A DNA stretch of 64,000 nucleotides from Sciurus carolinensis (lineage: Eukaryota; Chordata; Mammalia; Rodentia; Sciuridae): assembly GCF_902686445.1 (NCBI RefSeq), contig NC_062217.1:175401598-175465597 (forward strand). Direction: 5' to 3'. The notes under the pieces were generated by a model. That model saw nothing but the letters and a program-made list of their open reading frames with translations, was not told the DNA's origin and ran no database searches. Each line of letters starts with the position of its first letter. The stretch's first letter is position 1. The translations under genes and the position numbers were made by a program. Positions 1 to 51,608 of the stretch are shown piece by piece.

Positions 1-136
1 CGCAGGGTGCTCCCAGGAGCTGCAGTTCAAATGGAGGAGGGGCTGGGGGCCAGCGGTCTGCACAGTCAGGTGGCCACGGTCGCACAGCGGTAGTCGGCTC
101 ATTCTGGCTCAGTGCAGTGGCTCACAGAAGCCTCCA

Positions 137-150
137 TCACCAGGGGGCAC
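137..150 (+). promoter_or_regulatory. CTCF-like motif
   Basis: TCACCAGGGGGCAC matches the CTCF core CCASYAGRKGGCRS at 13 of 14 positions; only the first base differs. It lies inside a JAKMIP3 intron. A sequence match alone does not show occupancy. Confidence 0.35.
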
Positions 151-361
151 TTGCCGCTTGCTCAGGGTGTTATCCTGCAGACCTGTGATCCTGGAAGGAG
201 CAGGGCCCGTCAGAAGGTCACTCCTGCCTCGGGGCTGCCTCCTGGTGGGGTGCTGGTCCTGGAGGCACTGCCGTGTAGGGGAGTACCAGAGGCTTCTAGC
301 GCCACTCCCGGTGCCTGAGACAGGGTGCTGCAAATCTCCCTTTGTACGTGGCAGGAGGCAG

Positions 362-552
362 GGTACTGGGGATTGAACCCGGGGGCGCTTAACCATGAGC
401 CACATACCCAATCATTTTTATTTTTTATTTTGTGACTTGCTAAGTTGCTTAGGGCCTCACCAAATGTCTGAGGCTGACTTTGTACTTGAAATCCTCTTGC
501 CTCAGGTTCCCAAGCCGCTGGGATTACAGGCGTGCCACCCTGTGCCTGGCCT
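362..552 (-). mobile_element. Composite B1/ID-type SINE, antisense
   Basis: Read on the minus strand: a B1-like half (GCCAGGCACAGGGTGGCACG, then CTGTAATCCCAGCGGCTTGG), a TAAGCAACTTAGCAAG middle, an A-rich linker and an ID-like half ending near GGTTCAATCCCCAGTACCC. It has the same architecture as 7933-8150. This B1-ID fusion is typical of sciurid rodents and is the main clue to the host. Confidence 0.85.
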
Positions 553-3345
553 GCTACAAATCTCGCCTCTATCTGGAGGGGGATGAGACAGGCTCAGAAA
601 TTCAGGGCTCATACAACTTGTATTACTAGTTGTTAGATGAGCGCCCCTTAATGATTGATGTGCCTACGTGCAGAACCGAGGGGAGCTGGCCCAGAGCTTA
701 AGGCAATAACAAGACAGGAAACGAAGGCAGAGGTGCAGGCTACCTACTGAGCATCCACAGGCCAAGTGAAGCTTTCGCTTTAGCAAAGGCTCCTTTCCAG
801 AGAAAGTGAACAAAATCATAAATCAGAATCAGAACACGCACCAACAGTGTGCAGGACACACAAAACCAGGAAGGAGACAAATCTTCAAAGCAGAGACTAA
901 CCCAGAAGGGGCACAAAAACACATAAACCAACAGGCGACGGTTTGGGAGAACCGAAGGTGAAAGGAGAGAAGTCCAGCGGTGCTGGTGAGGAGAGGGAAC
1001 GGGCTTGGGAGAAGAGTGGACCGTGGGGGAGCGGAGGGGCAGGACACCAGCACCCCAGCCATTCCTGAGCAAGAGCAGGAGGAAACAGGCCGTCCTAGGC
1101 CGCTGCCTCCAGGAAGCAGCCCTGAGGTGAAGAGAGAGAAGCTGCTTGTTGAAGGAGGACGCCAGGTGGCCAGGGCCCCGCCCAGAGCGGCCAGCACCAA
1201 ACACACCCCGGAAGGCTTTGCGAAAGAGTTGGCTGGCCTCAGCCCAGGACTCGGGAGGGGAATCGGATGCTCACCGGGTATCTGGGAGCAAGAGTGTAAT
1301 GGCAGAAGAGAGGGGTGGCATGGCACAGCTTCCTGACCCAGACTCGTGAGCCATGGGCCTCAAGCCTAGGGAACTGCCGTGGCCATAAAGGGTGGGGTGG
1401 TGGTGCCGACACTAGGCTTCCAGGAGATGCTGTGCCCGCAAGTGCTTCTGCAGGGTCTCCAAACCCCAGAGCGGCCCGGGACAGCAGGCTGCTGGCCAGC
1501 ACGAACCCCAGGATGGCGAGAGCGTTGTGTTCACCACCCTGGCTTAGGGTAGCCTGGTAGGCTTTCTTCCAGTGGGAAGATGAAGAAATGCTTTGGAATT
1601 CCTCAGGGAAGATACTGAACGAGGCGGGCAGGGAGGGAGCAGCCGGGCACCGCAGCTGTGGGAGCTGGCCCTGCAGCCTTGGGAGCATGCGGAGAGGTGA
1701 GAAGTCCAGGCCTGGCCAGGAATGGGGTTGGCCCTGCTGAGATGAGCATCGACGCCACTGTTTGTATAACGCAGATGAAGTGAGGATAGGGTGCTCTGTC
1801 ATCTCTGTTCCTGGAGAACAAAGATCCTCTGTGGAAGAACAGAGACGCTGCTATAATTTGCAGGATAATCAGAAGCTCTGTAGCCCTGAATTTGAATTGG
1901 AAATTGTAAATGTCAGCATGACATACACACACATATGGGTGACATATGTTTCTAAAATATTTTGTTTAGCATAAGGTGCGATGTATAATTTTATATGTAG
2001 CATTTTGTTATATGTAATATGTTTTGTATACATATATATAAAACCACAAGTGAGATATCATCTGTCCCCTAAAAGTCCTCACGGTGACCTACCCAGAAGC
2101 AGTGAGCAGCCCAGGGCCCAGTGGTGACCTTGAGTGCCATTTCCCATGACGTCCCAGCACCTGGAGAGAAATGTGGGCAGGAGCTCAGCGCAAGCTCACG
2201 CCGCACTCGGTACCAGAGCATGGAGACTGCCAGGGCCGCCGGGCCTCCAGCAGAGAGGGCCGATGTGCAGAGGATGAGAGGCACAAAGCAGGGAGCCCAT
2301 GCAGGACGTGCACATCCACACATTCCTAGGAATCAGTTAATCAGCTACCTTCTGAGACTGACGGGGAACCGACTCTGATCTCCACAACGGAGGAATTAGA
2401 GGGAAGAACCAAACGCTCATCTTGCCTTTGGCAGCCAGGCGTGCGAGCAGACGCCATCCGAGTGAAGACTCCTGACCCCTGGCCTTCGGAGCCTGCCGTG
2501 GGGCCAGAGCACCCAGGGGCAAGGGGAAGCCCTCGCTGCTCACCCAGGTGCTCAGGCAGGTGTCCAGGGCCAACGCCCGGCTTCAGTCCCACAGGCTGCA
2601 GGCTGGGTGAGAGCCAGCGTGGACCAGGAGGCGGCTCAGCGCGTCTTCCTCGAAGAGCTTCCCTCACAGGTTATTGGAGAGTTGCTTCACGCTCCCGACA
2701 CTTCCCAGCCACCTGGGCCTGTGTGGGCCAGCAGTTCAGTGCCCCTGCACCGTCCTCAGTCTCCAGGGCTGGAAGGCAGAATTGCCCATTCCTGCTGAGA
2801 AGCACAGGGCCTCCCGCTGCTGTCCAGGTGCAGAGCGTCTCCTGGATGCTGTACCTGCAGGTGCCCAGGGGAGCCCACTGCCCACTCCCCCACACAGCAT
2901 GCTCTGCGATTCTACTGAAGTGGCTCCAGGGGAGGAGCACCTCGGGAGCACCACCACCCAGATGCCCAGGAACTCCCAGCAACCTGAGGTCAGCTCCAGC
3001 TGGAGGAGGAGCTGCTGGAAGGGCAGCGAGTGTCCCTGCTCTGGTTCCAGCACCTGTCAGCTGGCCCAGGTGAAGTCCAGACAGCGGGGCCCCTGGCCAG
3101 CTCAGGAGAGCCTGGTGGTTGGAACCCTTGGCACTGTGGCACCCGCAGGGGACTCCTGAGGGAGTCTTGGGGTTGAACCCACAGGACAACAGGGCACCAG
3201 CTGAGCGAGCGGTGTCAGTCTGTCCTGATGGGGAGACAGAAGCAAACAAGAAGGCAGCCTGCCACCCTCACCCCGGAGGCTGCATCTGGGGGGCCATCCC
3301 AGAGAGGAACGGGCTCTCAGGGAGCGAGCTCTGCTTGGATTTCAG

Positions 3346-3651
3346 ATGCTCCCCACAGACCCATGTGCTAAAGGCTTAGTCCTCGCCTGTGGTGTCCTTG
3401 GGAGCTGGGGGACCTCCTAAGAGGGGGGTCCCAGGGGAGGCCCTGTCCTGCCCTGGAAGTGGGTCCTGAGAGCAGCTTCGCTCCACCATGTGCCCCTGCC
3501 ATGATTTGTCACCTCACCATGGGCCCAAAGCAAGGGGCCAACTGACCAATGACTGGAACCTCTGAAATTGTGAGCCAAACAAAACTTCTGTCTTTACAAG
3601 TCGATTTGTCTGAGATGTTTGTTACAGTGATGGAAAGCTGACTAACAGAGT
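3346..3651 (+). mobile_element. MaLR-type LTR remnant
   Basis: The sequence begins TTCAGATGCTCCCCACAGAC and runs through CATGATTTGTCACCTCACCATGGG, GTGAGCCAAACAAAACTTC and GATGGAAAGCTGACTAACAGAG. These are landmarks of mammalian-apparent LTR (ERVL-MaLR) consensus sequences. The middle looks internally shortened. The 3' end lies about 320 bp before the exon at 3974. Confidence 0.65.
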
Positions 3652-3700
3652 GATTGCTCTGTGTAGAAAGTAACCCAGCCGTGGGCCGGGGCTTAGGTAG

Positions 3701-42923
<39,223 letters not shown>

Positions 42924-42945
42924 CTGGTCTTGGCCCTCTGACGTG
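42924..42945 (+). other. JAKMIP3: Start of JAKMIP3 3' UTR, up to a strong donor
   Basis: After the stop codon come 22 nt, then GTG|GTGAGTACC, a near-consensus donor. No AATAAA hexamer was seen in the following 14 kb, which favours splicing to a distant 3'-UTR exon over polyadenylation here. Inference. Confidence 0.5.
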
Positions 42946-44988
42946 GTGAGTACCTCACAGGCTGCCTGGGGCAAGGGGCCAGCTCTGCTTCTGGTGAGAC
43001 CACAGTGGCCCCTGCCCACCAGGCACTGCCCGTCTGCAGCCTAAGAAGCCAGGAGGCCACTTGAGGGCCTATGCAGCACGTTTGAGTGCCACCATGCCCT
43101 CCAGAGCCAGGAGTCCCTCCCAGGGGTGGGGTCCACCCAAGGGTGCAGGGCGAGCCTGCCCCAGGACTGGGACCCCAGCATGGGCAATGGGCAACCTCTT
43201 CTGCGGCAGAACAGTTACGCTGTGATCTTCCTGCTCCTTCTCTGGTAGCTCCCCAGCACCAGCCTGGGGCCCCTGTCCCCTGACACATGGGCTCACCCAC
43301 AGCCCATGGTCGCAGCCCACAGGCCTCTGCTCAGCCCGCAGACAAAGGCTGCCCACCATGCCTGGTCACTGCTTCCCACCCGCCAGATAAGCAGGCACAG
43401 GGACACAGCATCCTTGTTGTTATCAGTCTGTGGACCCCACCCTCCAGCAGGTGCCAAGAAGGCCCTTTCCGGGGAGCAGTGGTCACCCTGCCAAGCAGCC
43501 CCATCCCCCTGACGCCTGTGCTCTGCATCTGTGTCTTTGCAGCCCCCCTCAGAGTCGGACCCCTGTCCTCCAGCGGGACCAGAGAGTGACAGGTGCTGGC
43601 AACGAACCAGGACACTGCATCTCATCCCTACAGACCCGGAAGGGTTTGAGCTCTACTCACCCATCCTGTGGAGGACGAGGGGGACGGGACACTCTGAGAG
43701 GGGGGCACCTTCTGCTCGGGATGAGCCGGAATCAGAGCTAGTTCTGCTGTCTGGGGCCTCTCTGGGAGAGGCCTGGCCTTGGCTGCTGGACCCTGGGGTC
43801 CCCCCTCTCAGACAGCAGTCCCCATCCTGGTCACCAGGATGTGTGACGTTCCCTGCCAAGCAGGGGTAAGCCCCGCTCCTGCTCAGGAGCAAGCCCCGGG
43901 CGGCCCTCCTCCCGATTCCTGTGGTAATTGTCAGTGTTCTTGGAGGAAGATCTTCAGAAAGGCACAGGACAAGGGGAGGCCCGGCGTCAGCGGCACACTC
44001 ATTCAGGAGGCTTCTGGGCACCACGGGTCACACAACGCCGAGGCTGTGACCCACTTGCTGGGGTCCTGAGCACTCACTGAGGACAAACCCACACCCACTC
44101 TTGTTCTGCTTCGTTGCCATCTCGTGGGGACAGAGGACCGTGCCCACTGCCGGCCTCTCGCCCCACCCCGAGACATGAAGGCCCAAAGCCGCGGAACTGC
44201 TGAGGGTGCTCGCAGGACAGTCCAGAACTGTGGCGCCCGCCAAACACCACCCAGCCTGAAGGCCCTCTGCAGCAGCCAAGGTAGCCAGAGCTTCCCCGTC
44301 CAGAGCATCTGAGGCCAGGAGCAGGCCCAGGTGAGGAGACAGCAGCGCCTGGCTTTCCGCGGACGTCAGAGGGGAACCTGGAGCCTGGGGCCTGCAGGTG
44401 AGGTGGACAGCTGTCCTCTGGGAGGGCCTGTCCTGCCCTGTTTGGCAGCCCAGGGTGGGGTGACGTGCCCGCTGCTTCTCCTCTTTGAGATGTGAGTTAA
44501 GTTTCCCTCTGCCAGGGGAGCCCGGGTATCTGCAGCTCTGCCTGCACGTTTGCAGACCCCACCTTCTCTCCTGTGCCCACCTGTGCCTCAGCCCTGCGAT
44601 GCCCTCTGGAGGACCCACCTGAGCTGTCGTTTCTGCCAGGGTGGGCTCCAGCCCCACCCGCTGCCCCAGAACCTATAAGGAAGGAAGCCTCCTGGCTCCT
44701 CATGAGAGCAACTGTACTTGTGGCCCTGCCGCCACACCAGTGGGTCCTTGCCAGTCCCCGGGGCAGTGAGAGTTCAGCTGCTCCTCAGGCGCCCTGCCCC
44801 AGTCCCCCCAGGCGGGAAGCACTGGCCTGGGATGTGAAGCGATGCCGCCAGCTGCCAGCTCTGTGGTGCAGAGGCAGCTGCCACTCAAGCGAAGCAGTGC
44901 GTGTAGGTAGCGCACCCCGCCACGTGAGGGCGCCTCTGCCGGCTCTGGGGCCATGGGGAGCTGGGCCAGCGCAGGTCCTCCTCCCCTC

Positions 44989-45073
44989 ATGGGGAGAAGC
45001 TGGCTGGGCACGGGGATTTCCTAAGACCCCATGGGGAGAAGCTGGCTGGGCACAGGGATTTCCTGAGACCCCC
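44989..45073. repeat. 42-bp tandem duplication
   Basis: Two copies of ATGGGGAGAAGCTGGCTGGG ... GGGATTTCCTAAGACCCC differ at only two positions, so the duplication is recent. Confidence 0.9.
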
Positions 45074-47451
45074 TGAGCCTTCCATCCCTGACCAGTTACT
45101 CCAGGCCACAGCAGGGGGCTGACTGAGGGTGGGTCTCCAGCTGTGTGTGCAGCTTCTCAGCCTGGACTCCCCCAGGCTCTGGGCATGATGGCAGGCTCGC
45201 CTCTGTAGCCCCGACTGGCCAGGGCCAGGGTTCTTGTGGAGAGTGGAGAGCGGCCCGGTGGGCTAGGTGAGGGGCACAGTGGTGAGGCGGGACTCCAACA
45301 CCGCCCCCGTGTGGCAGAGACCAGCTCTCCTCCCACTGGCCCACCAGAGTGCTTTCTCCTGCATGTCCCTCCCTGTCGTCCCTGTCCCTGGACTCGGCAT
45401 CCGCTGCGTGTCTGGCAGTTCTGTCTGCTTTGGGAGGCTCTGCAGCGGCAGCAGGAGGTGAGGGCAGGATGTGCGTGGCACTCTGGCTGAGCTCATCTTT
45501 ACGAATAGGACTTCCTAGGTGGGGGTGTTCCAAGACCCCTCCCATGGCCTGGTGGAGGCGAGCAGGCTCTTTGGTGGCAGTGGCAGATCATCCTATGAGC
45601 CTCTCAGGGAGGTCCACCTCCCACCCACACCCATCTGTGGGCCGTGGGCTCCTCTCCATGCAGTGTTCCCGGGCAGACAACTCTGCCAGGGAGAGGTGGT
45701 TCTGTCCAGAAGTGGGCGGCGACACTCCTGGTCTTTCACGTTGTATTCTGGCCCTGTTCTTGTGGTCGGGCCCTGGTGCAGGGCAGCATGTGGTCCCTGC
45801 ATCCCACAGCCTGCTCGGACCCCAGCCAGGAAGCTCACTTGGAAGTTTGTTCAAGGCAGCCGGACATGGCCTGCCACACGAGGGCGCTGGACCCAACCGC
45901 CGGCTCTATTGCTCACCAGGGCTGCTTCCGAACTTCAACACGGGGGACACGCGCCCTCGCTCAGTGTGCCGCTGCCAGCTCAAATTGCACGCCTGTCTCA
46001 GGTCTCCTGCCGGCAAGTGAGGGCAGCAAACACAGGCCAGCCCAGCACCCGGTGTCCGTGTGCAAACACAGCCCCAGAGTCCCTGAGGGACCTGCGGGGT
46101 GCAGGTGTCAGCCTCCTTCCTTAACCCCGGGGCCAGGCTGTGTCTCTGGAGCTCTCCTTGGTGTGCCCATCAGGTGGGCCTGGTCGCCTGCTCCTACGGT
46201 CTCGTAATCAGCATTTTCTTTGGAGAAGACCTGTCCCTTCTCCCTGTTCCATTTTCTATTCAAGTATGATGTCTGCATGGACTCTTGGCGATTTAATTCA
46301 CGTTGTGGGTACAGAGCCACCGAGAGTCCCTGTGATTGGCACCTGGGTCCCTCGACACACCCCTTCCTTACCTGAGCACTTTCTTCCTTGCTGGTGCGCA
46401 GTGTCCCTGCTCCAGGCCACCCCTCCCAGGGAGCACCGGTCCTTCTGTCGGGGGAGAGTGTTCAGAAACCAGGACCTCTAGAGCTGCTGTGCTTCCACTG
46501 CCAGGGGACAGAGCTTGAAACATGCTCACACTAACCTAGGCTCCCCAGGTGTCTGTCTGTCCACCCTCCGTTCTCCTGTCACCCCTCGTCCATCCACCTA
46601 TCCAGTTGTCCATCACGCGTCTGCACCTGTCTCCATCTATCTGTTTCTGTCGACCCATCTGCAGTCACTTGTCTGACTGTCCATCACTACCAAGCCTCTA
46701 TAAGAGGTGGGATCACCATGACTCAGGTTCCAGGCCACTAAAGCGGACTTGACCCCACCTCCCCTTCCTGTGTCTAGCCTTTCTCTTGATGGAGGCAGAT
46801 GGAGGCAGCACTTGGCTCCCACCCTGTCTGCTTGTCCATTCGTTCTTAGTGCACACGAAGCCGTTCCAGAGTTGCTAACCACGTCCTGCACAAGTTCCGT
46901 AGGTGGAGCGGGGCGGGGCGTGCTGCTGTGTCCTTGGCCTCCATCTCCAGGCAGATGGCTCTTCTCCAGATGTCAGTCTCCCCACCCCCAAGAAGTCACC
47001 CTGGCTGTTGGTGGCACAGCCAGGTTCCTTTGCTGTCTACCCCGCGAGGCGGTTACCTGCTGACTTACACGAGGCACGCTTCCGTGGGTGCTGCGTGGGT
47101 GCTGGCCCTCTGGGTTTTGACACACACATAGCACACAGACCCGCCACAGTTGGGGCACGGACGGGCCAGTCCTCCCTCCTGCTGCCCCTCAGCCAAGCCC
47201 TCCTCATCCCCCGGCAGCCTGGCTCTGTTCTCCCCTCCAGCTTTGCCGTTTCTCACTCACAGATGGAATCCTGGAATGCACAGCTCAGAACCCTCTCTGT
47301 GTCCCTCCCAGCCCTGCTCCTGCTCCGTTGCGGTGCATGGAGTCCAGTCTCTGTCTGAGGGTCACCTGGTGGCTTCCAGCACGGCCCAGCCTGACTAGAA
47401 CTCTGCGAGCAATTGTGCACAGGTTTTAATGTGCTTGTGAGTCCTGGCTTT

Positions 47452-47595
47452 TGGTCTGGGTTTCAGGATGGGACCTGGAGTGCTGCACCACTGAGCCAAC
47501 CCCATCCTCTCTTGTTCTGGCACAGGGTCTCGCTCCGTTTCCTAGGCTGGCCTCGGACTTGCACCCCGCCTGCTAGGACTACAGGCGCCACCATG
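47452..47595 (-). mobile_element. B1/ID composite SINE, antisense, diverged
   Basis: TTTTGGTCTGGGTTTCAGGA ... GCACCACTGAGCCAACCCCA (ID half in reverse), then GGCACAGGGTCTCGCTCCGT, TAGGCTGGCCTCGGACTTGC and GGACTACAGGCGCCACCATG (B1 half in reverse). Older than the copy at 7933-8150. Confidence 0.75.
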
Positions 47596-47614
47596 TGTGA
47601 GTGAGCTGCTTTCC

Positions 47615-48200
47615 TCGGGTGACGACCTAGGATGGCCAGCATAGGCTTGTTTCATAGGGAACTGTTGTTCAGAGCAGTCACGCCATTTTACAGCCCGGCC
47701 AGCAACACCAGGCCTTCCTGTTGCTCCGCATCCTTGCTGGTGCTCCATGCAGTCATGTTTCTCTTTGTGTCTGTCTGTTTAAGGGGGGCAGCAGCCTCTT
47801 ATTGGTTTTGATGTGTACTAACGAATAATGATACCGAGCAATCTTTCACATGCTGAGCTTCCACTCATATCTTCTTTGGTGAGATGTCTGTTCAGATCGG
47901 TTGACTTTCCTCCTATGGGATTGAGTCTCTGTGTATCCCAAACACATGCATTAACCAGAGAGACGATTCAAACGATTCCTCCCAGGTGCTCCTTTGTCTT
48001 CTTGTTCTCTTAGAGTGTCTTGTGAACGGCAGAAGTACTTAATTGTGAAGGCCGATCTATCAACTTTCCTAAGGGCCTTTTGGTGTTGAAACAGGGAAAT
48101 CCTGCCTTCATCTAAGTCACTCCTGGGCTTCCTTCTCAAATGCATGGCTTTGTCCTACCTTGAAAGCAGCTATGATCCTTTTGAGCTGATTTTTGCCTAC
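47615..48200 (-). mobile_element. L1 ORF2-region fragment, antisense
   Basis: CATTTTACAGCCCGGCCAGC, GAGCAATCTTTCACATGCTG, CTTTGGTGAGATGTCTGTTC-AGATCGGTTGACTTTCC and GTGTCTTGTGAACGGCAGAA-GTACTTAATTGTGAAGG follow in the order expected for the reverse complement of the 3' part of a mammalian L1 ORF2. It is interrupted and not functional. Confidence 0.75.
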
Positions 48201-48798
48201 GGGGCACAGTGTGGGTTGAAGTTATCTCTCGTGGGGTGGCTGCTTCTCACGTCCTTGTCCCCACCTTCACTGTAAAGAACTCTTCCTCTTGAGTGAACCC
48301 CCTCTACTTGGGTGGATGGAGCCCCACTCTGTGGTCACATGTCCTGGAGCATCAGTCGGTGTCACCGCACACTGGAGCACAGGGGTGAGAGGCCAGCTAC
48401 TGGTGCATCAATGCTGGACACCCAGACTGGTTCACTGGGTCCTGGGGTGGGGCAGGCTCTCCCAGGACCGTGGCTGTTCCAGCCCAGGCTCTGGAGCCCA
48501 AGGCGTTGGAAATTAACTGTCAGCAACTTAAATTTACAGCACCTCCCAGAACCAGGGCTGCATGCCAATGAGCGGCCTGCCCTTCTGAGCTGGTCACGGA
48601 CACCTACAGGGTGCAGGCCAAGTGGGCCAGAGCAATGGCCGCTCGGTCAGTTTTGAAGCCCAGGGGTCAGCTGCTCCTGCTCAGAGCACACCTGTGGTTA
48701 ACGAGCATGGTGTGCATGTGGGACAAGAGGCTTCATGTAAGAAACTATTATATTCTTCATCATAACCATGGAAAATTCTTACTGAATTCATATGTATT

Positions 48799-48818
48799 GT
48801 TAAAAAAAAAAAAAAAAA
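48799..48818. repeat. Poly-A run
   Basis: About 18 consecutive A after TATGTATTGTT. It could be the tail of an old retrocopy, but the sequence before it has no family I recognise. Confidence 0.8.
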
Positions 48819-50159
48819 AGAACGGAAGTGAGCTGCTTAGAAAAGGTTCCCCCACACGTGGACCACCCATCTCCCAGGCTGCACTTGGGAAGGACTGTTC
48901 TCCAGGGCCCTCCTGGGAACACCCAGGCTGGCCTGGGTCTCTTGGCAGCAGTGACAAGGACTCTTCTGAGGCAGCTGGGGGGGGGGGGCTGTCCCTAACC
49001 CAGATGCTGGCTGCAGCTCTGCTGCCATGCCTGTGAGTGATACCCTGACTGTCCACCTCAGGGGACACCTGTGGTCAGCCTGGGTTCCAGCCAGACATGG
49101 GAGCAATGGGAAGCTAGGCCTGAGGTCAGCTGAGGCGGGTGGCAGGTAACACCTGTGCAGGGTCAGCTTGCGGGCAGCCTTGGTGGGCTGGCTGTACTTG
49201 CCCTTCAGAAGCAGAGGCCGGACCCTCCCTCGTCCCTTGACGCAGGAGCTCCTCAGGTGACTGGTGCAGTCGCCCATCCTGCTGCGGGTGCCTGCCACAC
49301 GCTTGCCTCTGGTCCGCGACAGCCGGCTGGGTGGGGTGCTCTTCTGTGTCTGTGGCTGTGTGTCAGCACCCGCCTCTGACCTGTGGCCCAGCCGGCCCTC
49401 CCCAGAGCTTTGCAGTACACACGTGGTTTCTCCGGGTTTTAAATATCTGCTTGAAAGGTACCTTTGGGTGTGATCCTTGCAGTCTGTGTGCTGAGGTTCA
49501 CCCAGGGACAGCAGTAGACGTGGCTTCACGGGGTGCTCCCTCTCTGCTAGTGCACCTTTTGGCTGCCTTTGCCTCTGTGAGCGGCGCTCCTCAGACGTCC
49601 TCGTAAGGCTGCTGTGTGCCAGGCGGGCATCCCTCCCGGGGCACGCTTCAGGGCAGGCGCCCGGAGCCTCAGGGACCCGAGGCCCAACCCACGGAGCTGC
49701 CGCGGACCGTCTCTGGCCCAGCTCGGCTTCGCTTTCATTCTTACTCTTTGTTCAGAGTCCTGTTTCTACCACGTGGCAAAGGTGTTTCCCAGTGTCTCTG
49801 AGTGATCGGCACAAGGCCTCAGACAGAAACCGAACAACTGGCGCCCCTCGCTGCCCAGCGCCCCGGTGTCTAGTTCATCCTTTTCAGCCGGGAGCTTGCG
49901 GCCTGCAGGCCAGTGCCTGGCTCTCTACCATGTGCCCATCTTGATCAAAGCATTAATGGACCTTTCATTACACAGCCACAAGGCCAGTAATAAGTCACGT
50001 CACTTCTAGAGAGTGTCAGAAGAGGGAACCGGGCACCCCCACCTAGGACTGCAAGCAGCTGCTGTAACCCAGAGAGGAAAGGAAACCAGGGACCGAGGAG
50101 ACGGGCGGCCAGTGTGTGCATGGTGCCTGTGCCTTGGGGCGTGCGGGTATGGGCACCCG

Positions 50160-50260
50160 CTCTTGTGTTTGGTCATATGCGTGTGCATGTGCACACATAT
50201 GTGCATTTGGCTGTGTATGTGTGAGCACCACTGTGCTTTGGGTACTTGTGTGTGGTCAGG
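50160..50260. repeat. Degenerate TG/CA repeat
   Basis: CATATGCGTGTGCATGTGCACACATATGTGC and TGTGTATGTGTGAGCACC: an interrupted purine-pyrimidine alternating stretch. Confidence 0.7.
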
Positions 50261-51608
50261 CAGAGGCCTGGGAGGCTAGGTAGTGGGGTCAGCCCCACCC
50301 GAGCTCTCCTGAGTAGCCAGCACATCAGAGCAAGCCAGCTTGTCTCTCTAGGAGGCATAAGACTGAGCTGACTTCTAACACCCTCAGGCCGTTGTCTGAG
50401 GTGTCCACCCTGGCCCTGGCCACTCTGGGCTGATGCAGGCTTAATGGGATCCCCAGTGGTCAGATGGTTGGCAGACAGGAGTGCAGGCAGATCTGGTGAG
50501 AGGCACCAACCTCGACCCATCCCCGTACCATGAACAAAGTCCAGAAGCTTCCATTCGGCCCCCATGCTGGAAAGACCCCTTCTTCTTTCCCCAGGCATGA
50601 CCCCTCACTCTAGCGGTCTTCCCAGGAGCAGGCAGGGCAGCAGAAGGGGACTGCGATGATGGCTGTGTCGTTCTGGGCCTGTGCCCAGCCCTCAGAGCCC
50701 GGGCACACACACACACACCCTGAGGCCCAGCCCATGTCCGCGCCCTGCAGTGTGGGCTGAGCCCTGTCAGTACTCTGGGCTCCAAAGATCAGGACCCACA
50801 GCTCAGGGCAGCCTGGCTGCCTCCCTCTGCAGCAGTCAGAAGCCATCCATGAACAAAGAGGCCACAAGGGGCACTGCAGCCACCAACTGGTCAAGCAGAT
50901 GGAGGCAAGAGGCATCCAGGAAGAAGCCAGCAGCCCAGGGCCCTCCTGGGCCATGTGGCCACAGAGCCACGGCCATTCCATGCTGAGGACACACCTTCCC
51001 ATAACCAGCATGGGTGGGGACAGAAGTCCACAGTGTGCCCTCTTCCAGGAGACCTGGCTCAGCCTTCAAGCAAGGGCACCTGGGCGCACCCAGCGCCCTC
51101 TGTCTGGCCTGGCGCCTCACTCCCCTCCCCTCCTCCCGTGCCGGGCCTGCCTCCTGGCTCTCCCCACCTTCCTCCTTTCTCACTGGATGGACGCCTCAGG
51201 TGCATCCCCTCCAGCTGCAGCAGTCACCTGGGTCTGCTCCAGGTCACCTGTCCAGGAAGACCCAGCCTGCTGGCTCCTGGATCCCTGCAAAAGGGGCCAA
51301 AAGAGGCCACCAGGGTCCCCAGAGGGCAATGGACAGAACTAAGGGCTCCTCCACTCCCCAGCTGTCCCCATGTCCCACGTCACAGTTCATCTGCCGTCAC
51401 TCATGGGAAGCAGCTGGGTGGGTTCCCTTGCTTCCCACTCAAGATGGTCACTTGGAGTTGAGTGAGGGTCTCAAAGCCAGGGTCCCCTCTGTTATGGCAG
51501 CAGTGTGGTGGAGAGGAGGGGCCAGGCAGCTCCTCTGGAGCCCCAGCCTTCCCCACCAAGAGGGAAGCAGGAATGACCTGGCATGGCCCTGCCAGTGAGT
51601 CCCGGTGA

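Noticed and set aside
43543..43594. Possible exon after a good acceptor (GTGTCTTTGCAG) and before a GTGCTG donor
   Set aside because: The donor is poor, the product shows no family similarity, and the JAKMIP3 stop is already at 42921.
48520..48818. Processed pseudogene ending in the poly-A run
   Set aside because: No gene-like sequence was recognised before the A-run and no target duplication was seen.
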